This document shows positions 1 through 11,460 of a stretch of DNA of 64,000 nt, one piece after another. The notes beneath the pieces are model-generated. The model did not search any database, was not told where the DNA came from, and saw only the letters and a list, made by a program, of their open reading frames with translations. Source of the stretch: Rhynchosporium graminicola (taxonomy: Eukaryota > Ascomycota > Leotiomycetes > Helotiales > Ploettnerulaceae); assembly GCA_900074885.1 (NCBI GenBank), contig FJUW01000019.1:640002-704001 (forward strand). Direction: 5' to 3'. How positions within the stretch are numbered: the first letter of the stretch is position 1; the number at the start of each line of letters is the position of its first letter. Position numbers and translations under genes: made by a program.

Positions 1-1181
1 GTAGGCCCCGACAAATTCCAAAATTTCCGGGCCCGAAGCTCAAGGACCAGCTTCGGTCTTCCGTTACTGATGCGTGCTTCACTCATGGTCCCGCACCTCA
101 GCTCTTGACACTAAAACATGCAGCCATTCTGTAATTATACTGGTCATTCGGGGGGTTTCCAGCCCCTGTCATGGAAGGTACTAGTACCACGAGCGTGGTA
201 TCAAGTCGGCCATACTGTCACGTTGAGCTAACAAGATTGTTAGTAAGAGCTTCTTGGTCCCATTAAGTACATGTAAGTTCAAATATTGCGTCCTCTCGCT
301 TCTCGCGTATTCTTGCCCCCGGATTATCACTCCGAACCTCGATGCTCCCACTTCTGTTTGGGTGCCAGATGTATTGACCATATTCGGGGTCCTTCTGTCC
401 CAGTAAGACAAGACTATATAGATGTGCCGGGCCTCGACTCAGAATATCCTTGAATTATAACTGCAATAGACTTCTATAGTTGTGGAATATCATAGCTGCC
501 AGCGCATTCCCTATTGGCGACTCAAGCCCTTGTGTCACCTTTCTGTTACATTGCTCCTTATTTGGCCTATATGTCTGTCACTCCACCCTTCCATTTAAAC
601 GAGATCCGCCAATATGTCTTCTCGACACTTTGGATTTTCTCGAAATCAGTATCACCAGTCCAGGGGCATGGATGGAAACGCAGAGGAAATGATTGAGCAG
701 GTCAAAATTTTATCGCACGATTGAACGATGTCGTCGGTTCCAGCCCCAATGAATGGGAGACTTACCTCCCACCTGCACGGTCTGCCTTGGCTGCCCTAGA
801 ACCTGTCCGCTTCTTTCGTGATCCTCGGCGATATGCCGAGCCGGTTTGGATCCTCCACAGCCTACAGGGGTTTGCCTTTCATAATCCCGATTCCGGATAT
901 ATTCCTGATATTGCAGATTTCTGCTAGGCTTCGTGGCTGCGGATCCTTAGAAACTACCCAGAGGATGTGGAAACTTTGACGGGTAATCTCATGCAAAACT
1001 CGCCCACGTGTCCATAGTTCACTGTTCCAACATCGCTGACCGATGTAATGTATATGGCTGGGCAGTAACTGCCTCCAAAAAGCTCAGTAATACTCGCCAT
1101 TATTCAACGTGAAGAGGGCAACAATTTATCAAGTCAAGGTAGTGGCCAAACAGGCAATCTTTTTCATGAACTTGCGTCACC
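1..1181. other. Intergenic, no gene supported
   Basis: Normal-composition DNA with only short scattered open frames (for example 480-692 and 721-927 on the plus strand). None has a recognisable domain, plausible splice structure or convincing continuation. It may hold the eroded 5' part of the transcription-factor-like remnant just downstream, but I cannot show that. Confidence 0.4.
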
Positions 1182-1575
1182 TTGAATCCTGAGCCTGATG
1201 CTAATAACAATACAGCCTCTTCCCCAGATGATCCAAGAAGACAAGGTCTACTGTATGTCGAAGCCCGAGGGTATCTCCAACCAGCTGTGGACTTCTATGC
1301 GAGAGCGGTCAGATCTTCCTATACTCTAGACGAGACCACTGGAGACATTTTGGCATCTTTGAGTATTCTCCTCCTCTGTGAAAGCATGTTAGACCTCATT
1401 GATTCCTGGCAGCAGATTCCTAGATGTCTCTGGGCAATGTGACAGCGTCTCCTGCAGACGAGTGTTACTTCACCTAAGCTATCCGCTATCTGCGCCGTGC
1501 TGCAGCCATTCCCGGACATAACTTGTCGATCTATCTGGAACAGTATTTGAATGAATACGGACGATATCTTTCGTA
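1182..1575 (+). pseudogene. Possible remnant of a fungal Zn(II)2Cys6 transcription factor (middle/C-terminal domain)
   Basis: A frame from 1,182 to about 1,430 reads with a pattern seen in fungal-specific transcription factor domains: a helix with FYARAVRSSYTL, an acidic turn, then a hydrophobic LASLSILLLCESML stretch ending in DSW. The same type of sequence continues in another frame at about 1,475-1,575 (AIRYLRRAAAIP, then YLEQYLNEYGRYLS) after an in-frame TGA at about 1,440. A GTAAGT donor-like site follows. No zinc cluster (CX2CX6C) was found upstream. The break could be an unrecognised intron or true decay. The family call rests only on pattern resemblance and is weak. Confidence 0.25.
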
Positions 1576-2671
1576 AGTAATATCTGGGATGTGTATTGGA
1601 TTCTCACTGGATTTGAAAATGGGCATGGGTTGGACAAAGAATATCCCCATTTCGGGTAACTACGGGCGCCTTAAAACGTGTGCTCATTTGAGCCCTGTGA
1701 TATGGACACCAATTGCTTGACTCCTCATCATTCCCTTCGAACTGTCCGAAGTCAGTATGTTTTGATAGACATAATTGAATCATGTGTAGCCACTCAAATT
1801 CAATCGGTTTCTCTTGTATATGTCTCGCGCAAAATATGCTGCGGCCTAAATGAATAGATTCCACGTGACATGGCTAAAGGGGTTCTTACAAATGTACCTG
1901 CGTATACCTGCAGCAGAAGGTTGCGGCGCATAACCCCCGACACTCGTGATTTCTAGTTACCATGATTACGGGAGATGCATCATTCAGCACGAATAGCCTG
2001 TAGATGACTCTTGGAAGCTGAATTGTCAGCTTCGTAGTCGCCCCTACGGGCCTCGACGGCATGTATATCGCAGTGGCTGGGAAAATGAGCCGGAGCAGAG
2101 GAAAAAAATTTCGTATTCTGTATGACCTGAAGTGGTTTGGTGCCGCAAAGAGTCAGTAAATCAGCCAACACATTCAGTCAATCCCGTTGAAGAATTGTCA
2201 ATGCAAGATCATATGAAGCAGTTAAGGCACGGCTTTATTTTTTTTGATCAGGCTATGCATGTAAGATATCGGGTGTCGAGCAGTGGAATACCGTGCCTGG
2301 AGTGGAAAAGCAACTCGGTAACTTAGATAAATTGGGTTCTAAGTAGGTAGGTAAGTAAACAAAAGAGAAAGTACAAGCGAGTGCTAGCGTGCGTCGCCGA
2401 TCAGGGATGAGATAAGATGTTGCCTGGCCGTTTCGATACTGATCCCTGAGGCACAAACTGTAGCTCTGACGTTTTCGTATATCTGCTGCCATAGGTCAAC
2501 TCCAAGCTTCCGTTCCGCTAATCAGGTATCTTTCTACCACCAACAACACGATTGCGAATATTCTCTTGAGAACTCGATCGAGATTGTTACATCTCTTGAC
2601 TCCCGCCAGCCTTCATCGAGTCCGCACTCGAACTCTACACGCACATACTGCCCACGGAACGCGTCGCAGTC
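1576..2671. other. Intergenic region upstream of EMC6
   Basis: No convincing coding sequence on either strand. The last few hundred bases before 2,672 should hold the EMC6 promoter and 5' leader. A short TAGGTAGGTA-type run lies near 2,340-2,355. No other structure was seen. Confidence 0.4.
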
Positions 2672-3313
2672 ATGCTCACCGAGAGGGAATTGCAGATAAG
2701 CCCCATTGTGCAGGAGTCAGTTGCACACAATACAAAGGTCCGTACAATAGTTGCATTACATCGTCACTTTCTTCTCTGACCCTTCCCTTATCGCGTTATG
2801 TTGGGCTCTCTCCTTCTCGCTTCCGAGAGCAGCCAGACCATATTTCAGCTATTGGATGCTCTGCGCCTCGAGCATACCCCAGCGATTCACCAGTCCCAGT
2901 CACTGTTACAGAATCCCCTTCGTAGCTGCAACCTCAACATACTCACTAATCTCTTAAACCTTTGTTTGCTACCAATGCTATCACCAGGTCACTAACTTCG
3001 ATCTGCAATTGCCTAGACCCTCACAACCCTTCATAATCTGACAGCATCCCTATTCGGAATCGGCGCTGGCATTTTGGGTCTCGAATCATATCCAGGCTTC
3101 CTTTTCTATCTGGTTTTCACGCTTCTCACCTCCGCTCTCGTATATGCGCTCCGCGTTCGTCCAGGAATAATTAAGGACACCGAGTCCCAGGGTTCATCAG
3201 GCATCGAGAGATATTTTCGGGGAAGCTTGGAGCTGTGGTCGGGAGGCTTGATAGAGGGGCTGAGTGGCTTTGTGTTGACGTGGACCTTGTTCTACGGCCT
3301 GGTACGCGCGTAG
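2672..3313 (+). CDS. EMC6: ER membrane protein complex subunit 6
   Basis: EMC6 is a small subunit of the ER membrane protein complex, which inserts tail-anchored and multipass proteins into the endoplasmic reticulum membrane. Proposed exons are 2,672-2,737 and 3,017-3,313, giving 120 residues, normal for the family. Exon 1 encodes MLTERELQISPIVQESVAHN then TK, the conserved N-terminus. Exon 2 resumes in phase 0 with the first membrane segment (LTASLFGIGAGILGLES). A second follows (GFLFYLVFTLLTSALVYAL), then the conserved C-terminus GLSGFVLTWTLFYGLVRA just before TAG. The 279-bp intron begins GTCCGT, an unusual donor, and ends CCTAG. A second small intron inside it cannot be excluded. Identity is secure; the exact donor is less so. 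Confidence 0.9.
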
Positions 3314-4899
3314 TAGTACGAAGCGACCAGCGCAATACGTTCAATGAAATATTGTCTCGGCAGTGTATGAAGACACGGTGTGGCAGTGGCATTTGCCTGA
3401 TTTGGGCATCTAGACTGGCGTTCGCAGACATCTGTGTCCACATGGCGTTGGTATAGGTAGGTAGGTATGTAATAGATTTGGGATACCCAGCATCGGCCGA
3501 GTGTTAGCGGACCACGAGAGACTGGTCTGGGAGCTCGAACTCTGGCCCTGGTTGTCGTTGCTAGCACTGAAATGCAAGAGGCCAGTTTTGTAATATAACG
3601 CGAGCAATTCCACCCGCTACAGTGTTACTGATTCGACCAGGGCTTCTATCTAGGAAACCATGTGTGTGGCTTTACATAGCAATTGATGGCGCGAATCCTC
3701 AAAGTATGGGCACCAGATGAGCTGATAATTGACGACGTATCGTTGCTGCTTATAGCTTCCTTTCAAATACCTGTTGCCTCCGGACAAGTTCTTGTCATGT
3801 TGGCTTTTGTGTTCCTCGCCAGACTCTTCATTTTGCTCCATCAACTAAGCTGAGGTACTATGTAATCGATTATAATCAAGCACGCCCTCAAGCGAGATCT
3901 TCCCTTTTCTGCTTGTCTTGATGATTTCACATGCTATGGTCGCAGGATATTTCATCGTGAACGAATGTACTTTGGAGAGGAGGGAAATTTTGATTTCCCG
4001 GCCTTTCCCGGTTGGTATAGAACGCACTCGCAGAGTTCCAACATGCAACACTGAGGTATACTACTTCCCAAGCACACTCTCCAAGGTATTTAGTTGAAGG
4101 TCTAGCTGTTTCCCCCCCATGGGAAACGCCCATAGGTAGAAGCCCCGAACGACAATTACACTCATCTGATCAGCGAATGCCACACTCGAGATTTTCTATC
4201 TGCGAGTGCCGATTTCTCGTTTGACCATAACAAGGATGTAGGATCAGGTTCTTGCGGCAGTAAAACATCGTGCACTCAGCTTATTTATTGTTATTGTGAG
4301 AAAGTACTTATGGAACTTTCAGACTCTCATAACACGCCAGTAAGAGCCAATTGTGTGCATACAATGTTGGTAGAAAACACTTTATCCATGGCAAGAGGCG
4401 ACTGGATGAAGGAGTTAAGAATATTCATCGACATGGGCGCAGCGTCGAGGTTGTTGGCGTAACAGATCTCTTGCATACCGGATTCCATTCTGTCACTGGT
4501 TGCAACAGCTCGAATGGCGTCTTGCGATTACGTTAGCGTCCTCGTCGCATATCCACATGTCTAAGAAGTATTTTCAAATCATTCAGGGAATGTTTACTGC
4601 GTCCCACCGATTACGAGCTTTTGCGTCAAGGCAGCAAGAAAAACGTCCTATCTAGTGAGTCTCCCAGCGGGATCTGAACCACGTTCTCGGTCAAGGCCAA
4701 AATCTACCAGTAAACTCTTGATTCTAGGGTTTTATCTCTCCAAAAGTGTACTGCTTGATGGTAGGAGTGAATCCTACTACTGGGGACTACTGTGCGATAT
4801 TCACGTCCGGCCCTAAACCTCTTGAATCCAATACTAAGTCGCACCGCGAAAGCCAATGTTCCAATGTGATGGCTACATCACAAGGCCGGCTTGCTCAGC
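3314..4899. other. Intergenic, no gene supported
   Basis: About 1.6 kb between the EMC6 stop and the 3' end of the GTPase gene on the other strand. Open frames here are short, lack family resemblance and overlap one another. Weak tRNA-like stretches near 3,485-3,565 and 4,640-4,725 were examined and rejected. A TAGGTAGGTAGGTA run lies near 3,455. Confidence 0.4.
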
Positions 4900-7800
4900 T
4901 CAAAACCAAACTTCAACAACTCTACCAGCAAACCCTTCAAGACCTGCGACACCTTTTTCTCCCCTCTCAGAACCATAGTAGAGTCCATGACCACCGCCTG
5001 GCATTACCAGGACTTGAGAACCTAACTCTATCCATTCCCGACTCTTCACAAGCTCAAGTGTGACATCTATCATGCCATCAATACCAAAGATGAACGTCTC
5101 TGCCTCTTGCTCATCCATCGTGAGGCTATCATGAAGTCCAAATAAATCATCCGACTCATCTTCCTCGGCGGTTACCCCTGAGTCGTTATTAGCATGCGGT
5201 ACAACTTTCAACACCCTGGCAGCCGCTCGTATGCTAGCGACATAGATAACAACTAGGCTGCCAGGTGTGACCGAGTTGATGTCGCTGTCTTCAAAAGAGG
5301 CTGTGAAACCAGTCGCAGCTTGTAATGAGTGGCCAGTTTCTAGCATATGCTGACTTGGGATGGCCATGACTAACCCCTTTCTCAGTCGAGGCGGCGTGGG
5401 TGGAGGCCGTTCGAAAGTTCCATTTGAGACTACTTCTGTGGGAATGTCGAAGACAACCCCGACGGTAGCCACTTGTCCGGCTTTCAGTGTATGGACCGGC
5501 AATCGAAGATTCCTCAAGCTCACAATGCGGGCATTAAACCATTCTCCTTTATTCACAGATGCTGGCATAGCATAGTGAGAGGCCATTCGTGAAAACTCGG
5601 CTGCAGACAAGGGGTATAATGAAGAATCAAGCTTGGATGATGAGGGTTGTGATCCTGGCTTGGAAAGTGATTCGTAGTCATCTGAATCTGCTGGGAACGG
5701 ACCGATGACAATGATATCGCCGATCGAAAAACTACCGAAGCGAAGATAGCCAGCAACAACCACCCCTTTATCCCGTGCTCCTTTTTTGTTGAACGCGAGC
5801 GGCTCAGGGGAGGCTGCAAAGCCAAAGACATCCTCGATATGGAAAAGGCAGGCAGGCTGTTCGGGATTGAGCGCCGGTCCAAAGAGATCTTGTGCAGAGG
5901 GAGTGGGAGGAATTGGCAGATGTTGCAGCAATGAATGCATAGATCGGACGCCTGTGCCCTTGACTGAGCTTGTCATGAGAATCGGAATTATTGAAGTCAG
6001 ATCACCAGCTCGTGTCATTTTCTCGACGAGTAGACGAATCGGATCTTTATCGTCTGGGCGATGTCAGCGTGCCGTAAAAAGAAGCTCTAGTTCTCCAAAG
6101 TTGGTGGAGATCTCCACGCCCACATCGGCGAGCTACATTACATACTCATCATGTGCCTCGACTGAAACAATGTCTAACTATAAGATTGTTTTCGAAAGTC
6201 ACTTACCTGGATGAGGCGTTGTGCTCAGGTCCAATTCATCTATATTGATGATCTGATCAGGAGGAACCATTGAAGGTATCCGACCTGTCGCTTTGATGAT
6301 AGATAGTATTTTCGAGAGAGTCTGTTTCAAGCTCGCCTTTGAAGCCAAGTCAAGCTTGGTAATGACAACAGCGAGAGGTTGGTCAAGCTTTAGACACAAT
6401 TCTAGGTGGGCCTTACCCAAGTCGACTCCAAACCCGGCCGGCATAATTTCTCGGGAGTCCTTGCCACCACTACCACTGACTTCACCATCATTGGCGCTTA
6501 TACAGAGTATAGTCCAATGTGGCGCCCATCCAATTAAACCCCGAACGATCGTTCTTCGATATCGCCAGTGACCCGCAGAATCCGAAACGAATACCAAGCG
6601 CCCAGCTTTTGATGAGAAGTGTATATCAGTCCTATGACGTGAATATTGTAATCAGTACACCTCTTTGATGAAATATAGAAGGACTGATATGTTATCTCTG
6701 CCCACAGCTGGCTTCGAAGACTGAGATTGATCTCTTCTCTAAAATATGCACTTACCATGAGGTTACATTGCCTGACGCATAATTTATCACACTCCGACCC
6801 TGGTAGCCAATAAGTTCTTGAGCAACAGAACTTGTCACACCTGAAGCTATTTCGTGCCTATGTTTCAACAGACTGAGTCTGCTTTTGCCCCTGCCATTAT
6901 CCAATGTTGCTGTGGATAGTGTACCAAGCAGACTGGATTTTCCAGAGGTTGTCGGGCCCGTCAGGGTAATCCTTAGCTGTTCTGTGTTATCTATTTCCGT
7001 CGATGTCTCTTTCACACCATTGAACTGAACGAAAGGCGGAATATGGTTTTGTGGGACTGTACTATCATCCGATCTGAAGTACGAGCTCCTATCTCTTGGG
7101 CCCAGGTTTGGAGATACAAGAGCCTCAGCAACCCATAGTTGAGCTGTTCGACGAGAAAAGTCGGCGCTAGCATCTGAGTTTGGGGGTCGTCCGGCCCTAC
7201 TTTCATCCTGCCGGTGAACCTCGTGTGAAGCAAGAGTAGAAGAAGCCTCCAGCCACTCACATTCACCAACGACGACCATTCTGACAATTTCGACGTTACA
7301 ACCCAAACTTGCAGCCATAGCTCTCAGGTTGGTCAAACTCTCATCCATCTCATCTTCAGTCAAGCCTACAAACGTACCGTCGTCAGATACACCAATCTCG
7401 TACAATGCCCCACGGCTCTGTTCTAGTCCTGCTAGTAGCTTGGCCGGCTCTGAGCGAGCCTCGAGATGGTTACTTGCATCAGGAAGCTTGGGCAGAACGA
7501 GCTCGCTTGTAGAGACATCATGATATGGAGACGATTGCTGTAGGCGCCACAGAAGCTGAGTAGTCAGTTGCTCAAAGCGGTTCTGCCGCGACTGTTTGGA
7601 TGGTGGTGTGGTTGAACCTAAGTCGTGGGAACTTGGTCGTTTGCGATAGGTTCCCGACTTAAGAGATTCCGTAGATGATCTACTGTCTGACATAAGTCAG
7701 TGCTGACGACATAAATGTTGAATAGGCACGCTGTAAGCCTGATCGGGTGATAAGAGACTAGATAGCTCATATGAAGTGAAAGGAAATGTATGCCTACAAT

Positions 7801-8032
7801 TACGCCTCGGTCTAAGTAGTAAATGCAGTTTATACTCGGTTGGTCCATCTTGAGGCTCGGCTCCAAGCCGTGTAACGGCATGATCTTCCAGACGTGCTGA
7901 AGATGGGGAGATAGTATATCTCGGTGTTTGGTCTGTGGGTTGGGGTGTGGACGGTTTAGGGGTGTCCGTCGGCGTTAGCCATGGAGATGATACCTGAGAG
8001 GGCTCCGTTTCATAAGTAAAAATGCTAGCCAT
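4900..8032 (-). CDS. GTPBP1/GTPBP2-family translational GTPase
   Basis: An EF-Tu-like GTPase of the GTPBP1/GTPBP2 family, implicated in animals in ribosome-associated quality control and mRNA turnover; the fungal role is not well defined. Proposed exons on the minus strand are 8,032-7,798, 7,686-6,756, 6,631-6,207 and 6,053-4,900, giving 914 residues. All joins keep frame and use GT-AG introns of 111, 124 and 153 bp. Visible motifs are G1 GPTTSGKS (about residues 322-329), G3 DSAGH (406-410), G4 TKLD (480-483) and a G5-like SSVKGTG. Beta-barrel domains II/III follow (GYLRFGSFSIGDIIVIGP; LKAGQVATVGVVF). The first exon carries the conserved fungal leader GPTEYKLHLLLRPRR, which is why the start is at 8,032 rather than the internal ATG at 7,693. 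The exon 1 donor (GTAGGC at 7,797, or GTAATT at 7,803) is ambiguous; both keep frame. Confidence 0.88.
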
Positions 8033-9082
8033 TCTGAGATCTGATTCGCAATCTGTGGGTACTTTTATATGGCAGCCAAAAATCTGCTTCGGTTACTCGC
8101 TAATTCAGATTGCTATCCTGTATGCCGCCGGCTTTCTGTACTCTGTTTTTGCATGCAGTGACAAAGAACGTGTATCGATTTGGGCGTAATGTTTCCGGAA
8201 ATGCCAAGACGTCTGGAGAAGCATCTTGATAATATGTGGTGATACAGCGGATAATGAATCGTGGACAATCTGGCTCGATACAACAGCATCTAACGCGGGT
8301 TCATGCCACTTGTTTAAAAGACATCATCATTGACGAGTATCAGTTCTTGGCAACAGACTGGCAAATTCTTGCGCGTTGCGAGTAGTAAAAATACGGAAGG
8401 AGTAAAGGTGGTTTGGTGGATGAAGTCTGAAAGCACGAGAAGGACCGTAGGTAGAGGGTAGAGGACTGTAGATGGTGCGCAGGTGGAGAAGACGGAGTAA
8501 ACGATGTGAATGATAAAGAAAAGGTGTAGTAGGTATAGTACAGTAAGTGCTTATCAGATAGTTCCACTTCGAGTCAGAATTTTGTGGGGGCGGAGCACGG
8601 CAGCAGTCATCGGCGGGGGTCATCAAGCCTGATCACTGATTGGTTGATAGACGCATCTTAGCGAGGTTCACGGCATGGCGTTTCTCCGTTCCGACGGGGA
8701 TGAGAACGTCCAAAATTAGACATAATGTGGATCCCACCCCACCCATCTCCACTTTACTCCACTTGAAACCAACTGTCGTTGCCTCTGACGAGCTTGTTAC
8801 AGGTAGACCTTCACATGTGTAAGACAATCTTCATATTTAAGAGGCAAGGCAAGGCAAGGCAAGGCAAGGCAAAGCAAAGCAAAGCATCGAAATCCTCGAG
8901 ACCATATTCGAAGCACAAATCACAACGACAGCAGTTTCCTCCCTCCGTCGATTCTGCACAACCATCCACGACATCGATTGATTTACCATCGCTATCACTA
9001 CCAATTTACCCCTACACCAAAACCTCGCTCGCTGGCGTTTGGAAGTCTAAACAGCTTATTACGTGCTCAACCTCTCAGCATC
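8033..9082. promoter_or_regulatory. Divergent intergenic region between the GTPase gene and SEC9
   Basis: Shared upstream region of two divergently transcribed genes, about 1.05 kb. A pentanucleotide repeat lies in the likely SEC9 leader (8,842-8,886), followed by CA-rich sequence typical of fungal 5' UTRs up to the SEC9 ATG. A 99-codon frame on the minus strand at 8,327-8,626 has no domain and low-complexity composition and was not called. Confidence 0.5.
8842..8886 (+). repeat. AAGGC/AAAGC pentanucleotide microsatellite in the SEC9 leader
   Basis: Several tandem units of GGCAA pass into several units of AGCAA, about 45 bp in total, located about 200 bp upstream of the SEC9 ATG. The two unit types differ by one base, suggesting a substituted unit that was then amplified. 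Confidence 0.9.
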
Positions 9083-10488
9083 ATGAAGAAGTTCGGCTTG
9101 GGGAAGAAGAAAGGCGGCGAGGGAGATGATGATTCGAGCCGCTCTGCTCTTTTTGGTAGCAGATCCTCCAAGAACTCTGCTCCTGCTCCAGCAGCCTCCA
9201 ATCCTTACGCTCAAGCTCCACAAGCTGCTGATCCATATGCTCAGGATAGCAACAAGTATGCGAACATGGGTCCCGTAGGAGCATCTGGATCTTCTCCATA
9301 CCAGCAAGCAAGACAGAACTATGGTTTGCCTAGCGGTCCTGGCGCTGCTCGTGGTGGACCTCCACCTCCAGCGGTTACTCGTGGCCCAGCTCCTAGTACT
9401 GGCGGCTATGGTGCGGAAAAGTATGGTAGCGGTGGTGGTTATGGCTCCAATCGATACGAAGGCGCGCCCAGTTCTGGAGCAGGTGGTGATGCTGGTTCTA
9501 GATACGGCCCTGGCGGCTATGGTGGACTTGGGAGAATAAACAGCAATGACACAACAACGACAGAAGACAATCGGGACGCACTCTTCGGTGGAGCTAAAGA
9601 CCGATATGTCCAGAAGACCGGACCACCTCCAAGCAACGGACGGCCTGGAGGTGGCTACGCTGCCGATTCTAGCATTTCCAGTCAAGGGGGAGGCTATGGC
9701 GCATATGGCGAAGACAGGCAACTCACCGCCGAAGAAGAGGAAGAGGAAGATGTAGCGGCGACGAAGCAACAAATTCGGTTCATGAAGCAGGAGGACGTGT
9801 CATCTACCCGCAATGCTCTTCGTATCGCTGCCCAAGCAGAAGAGACGGGACGGGCTACGTTGGCTAGACTCGGTGTTCAAGGAGAACGTATTCATAACAC
9901 GGAAAAGAACCTAGATCTAGCAGCTAATCACAACCGAGTTGCTGAAGAGAAAGCGAAGGAGCTGAAAACCCTCAACAAAAGCATGTTTGCTGTTCACGTG
10001 TCCAATCCCTTCACAGCTTCTTCGCGCCGCGCTACACGAGATCAAGAGATTATCGAGAAGCATCGTCAGGAACGTGAAGAACGTGATGCTACTCGAGCTG
10101 CAGCCTTCGGAACACAGCAGCGAATGGAAAGGGCATTCAAGGAACTGCAACCCGGTGATGTTGGCTATCGCGCACCTCAGACCAAAGCCAGCCTTGCAGA
10201 ACGTTCGAAGTATCAGTTCGAGGCCGATTCCGAAGACGATGAGATGGAGAACGAAATTGACAGTAATTTGGACGCATTAGGCCACGCAGCCGGAAGACTG
10301 AATGCCTTGGCACGAGCTACCGGAAAGGAAGTCGATGAGCAGAATAAGCACATCGACACAATCATTCAAAAGGTCGGACAATCGCTCTCTTTTGCTACTA
10401 TTAAACCTTTTGCTGACGCAACTTACAGAGCGATCGCGTGGACGATCAGATTGCCATGAACACGGCAAGATTGGGCCGCATCCATTAG
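9083..10488 (+). CDS. SEC9: Sec9 / SNAP-25-like t-SNARE (Qb,Qc)
   Basis: Sec9 supplies the Qb and Qc SNARE helices that pair with Sso-type syntaxin and Snc synaptobrevin to drive fusion of secretory vesicles at the plasma membrane. Exons are 9,083-10,372 and 10,429-10,488 (449 residues). The N-terminus MKKFGLGKKKGG, a Gly/Ser/Tyr-rich disordered region and an acidic EEEEEED segment lead into the first SNARE coil (KQQIRFMKQEDVSSTRNAL through LGVQGERIHNTEKNL). The second coil (LDALGHAAGRLNALARATG, then EVDEQNKHIDTI) continues across a 56-bp intron into SDRVDDQIAMNTARLGRIH and TAG. The intron has a TGCTGAC branch point and CAG acceptor but an unusual GTCGGA donor. The ATG at 9,083 is preferred over an upstream in-frame one because the family starts with this basic motif. 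Confidence 0.95.
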
Positions 10489-11460
10489 ACTTTCTAGGCT
10501 AGCCAGCGCATATTACAATCTGATCCTCGGCCTGCTATTGGAATTATCATCATAGAAAAAATGCAATCATCTCGCTGCTATGTATTTCTGTCCGATCCTC
10601 TAATTTTGGCACTTCTTAAGTATTAGCCGCCCTCAAACTTGTCGACCATAGGTAACATGGGATATCACAACGACTATAAACATTTAAGCGTACTAAGCAT
10701 GCTGTATCGTGCAGATTTGGGCTAGTTTGCCTGAAGGTAAAAGGCCTCATTGAGTTTGTTGCCTGATGTTGTATGGCGCGCTTTTTTTCTCAGCGAGTAA
10801 TATTTTGTTGACTCTGCTATTGAGCTTTTTCCAGACCTTGAATTTGATATTGCACGATTGTTCTACAGGCATCAAGTTCTTATGGTTGGGCTACAAACGC
10901 CAAACGCCATCTATCCAGGTTTGTTTGACAAACCATCGGCACAGGGCTTATCTTTCAAAGTGCTTCTTATTAGCGCCACCGAAACCTCCTTTTTTGGAGC
11001 AGACGACTACCTGCTGTAATAACAGCATCTATTTTACGCTGCTTTTTCACACTGTGATCAGGATGATGCCGTACTTTATTATGTCTTCTTCGTCAATTCG
11101 TGCTTACTGGCCCCTCCCGCTTTTTGACCACACTTGCTGACATGTCCATGGCTCAGCATCTGTGGCGACAAGAAAGTACACGTCTCCTACAGCCGCTATA
11201 TCCCGAGCAGATGGACCGTGATGGGTGAGAAACACCCATCGCGCTCTTGACATGAGTTCTGTAGACACTTATACAGATTTACCTATATACGCTACTATCC
11301 ATAGATAGGTATCCAGATCACTCAAGCTCTGTGAATATGAGCAGTATATCATGCTGCATGTGGTCTGAAAGCTTTGAACCACAGAATACGGAAAGATGTG
11401 GTTGCTGCTATTGGTACGGACATTTGAAGGCTTTATCATGTCCACGTAAGCCAACTTGGT
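10489..11460. other. Intergenic between SEC9 and the YVC1 pseudogene
   Basis: No coding sequence supported. A 124-codon plus-strand frame at 10,766-11,140 has no recognisable domain or codon bias. A stretch near 11,150-11,220 could encode the original N-terminus of the YVC1 relic (a RLLQPL motif), but it is not open far enough to prove it. Confidence 0.4.

Noticed and set aside
3485..3565. Serine/leucine tRNA-like stretch on the plus strand (GGCCGAGTG, then a 5-bp hairpin, then CTCGAAC)
   Set aside because: The apparent anticodon loop has eight bases and lacks T33, the T stem does not pair, and acceptor ends do not match.
4640..4725. tRNA-like stretch on the minus strand with a near B-box (GGTTCAGATCC)
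   Set aside because: One B-box mismatch, no acceptable A-box, and no 7-bp acceptor stem could be formed.
7012..7287. Overlapping minus-strand frame inside the GTPase gene
   Set aside because: Shadow of exon 2, which carries the P-loop in another frame.
8327..8626. 99-codon minus-strand open frame
   Set aside because: Low-complexity composition, no domain, and it lies in the shared promoter region of two solid genes.
10766..11140. 124-codon plus-strand open frame
   Set aside because: No family pattern and no splice context. Likely chance in intergenic DNA.
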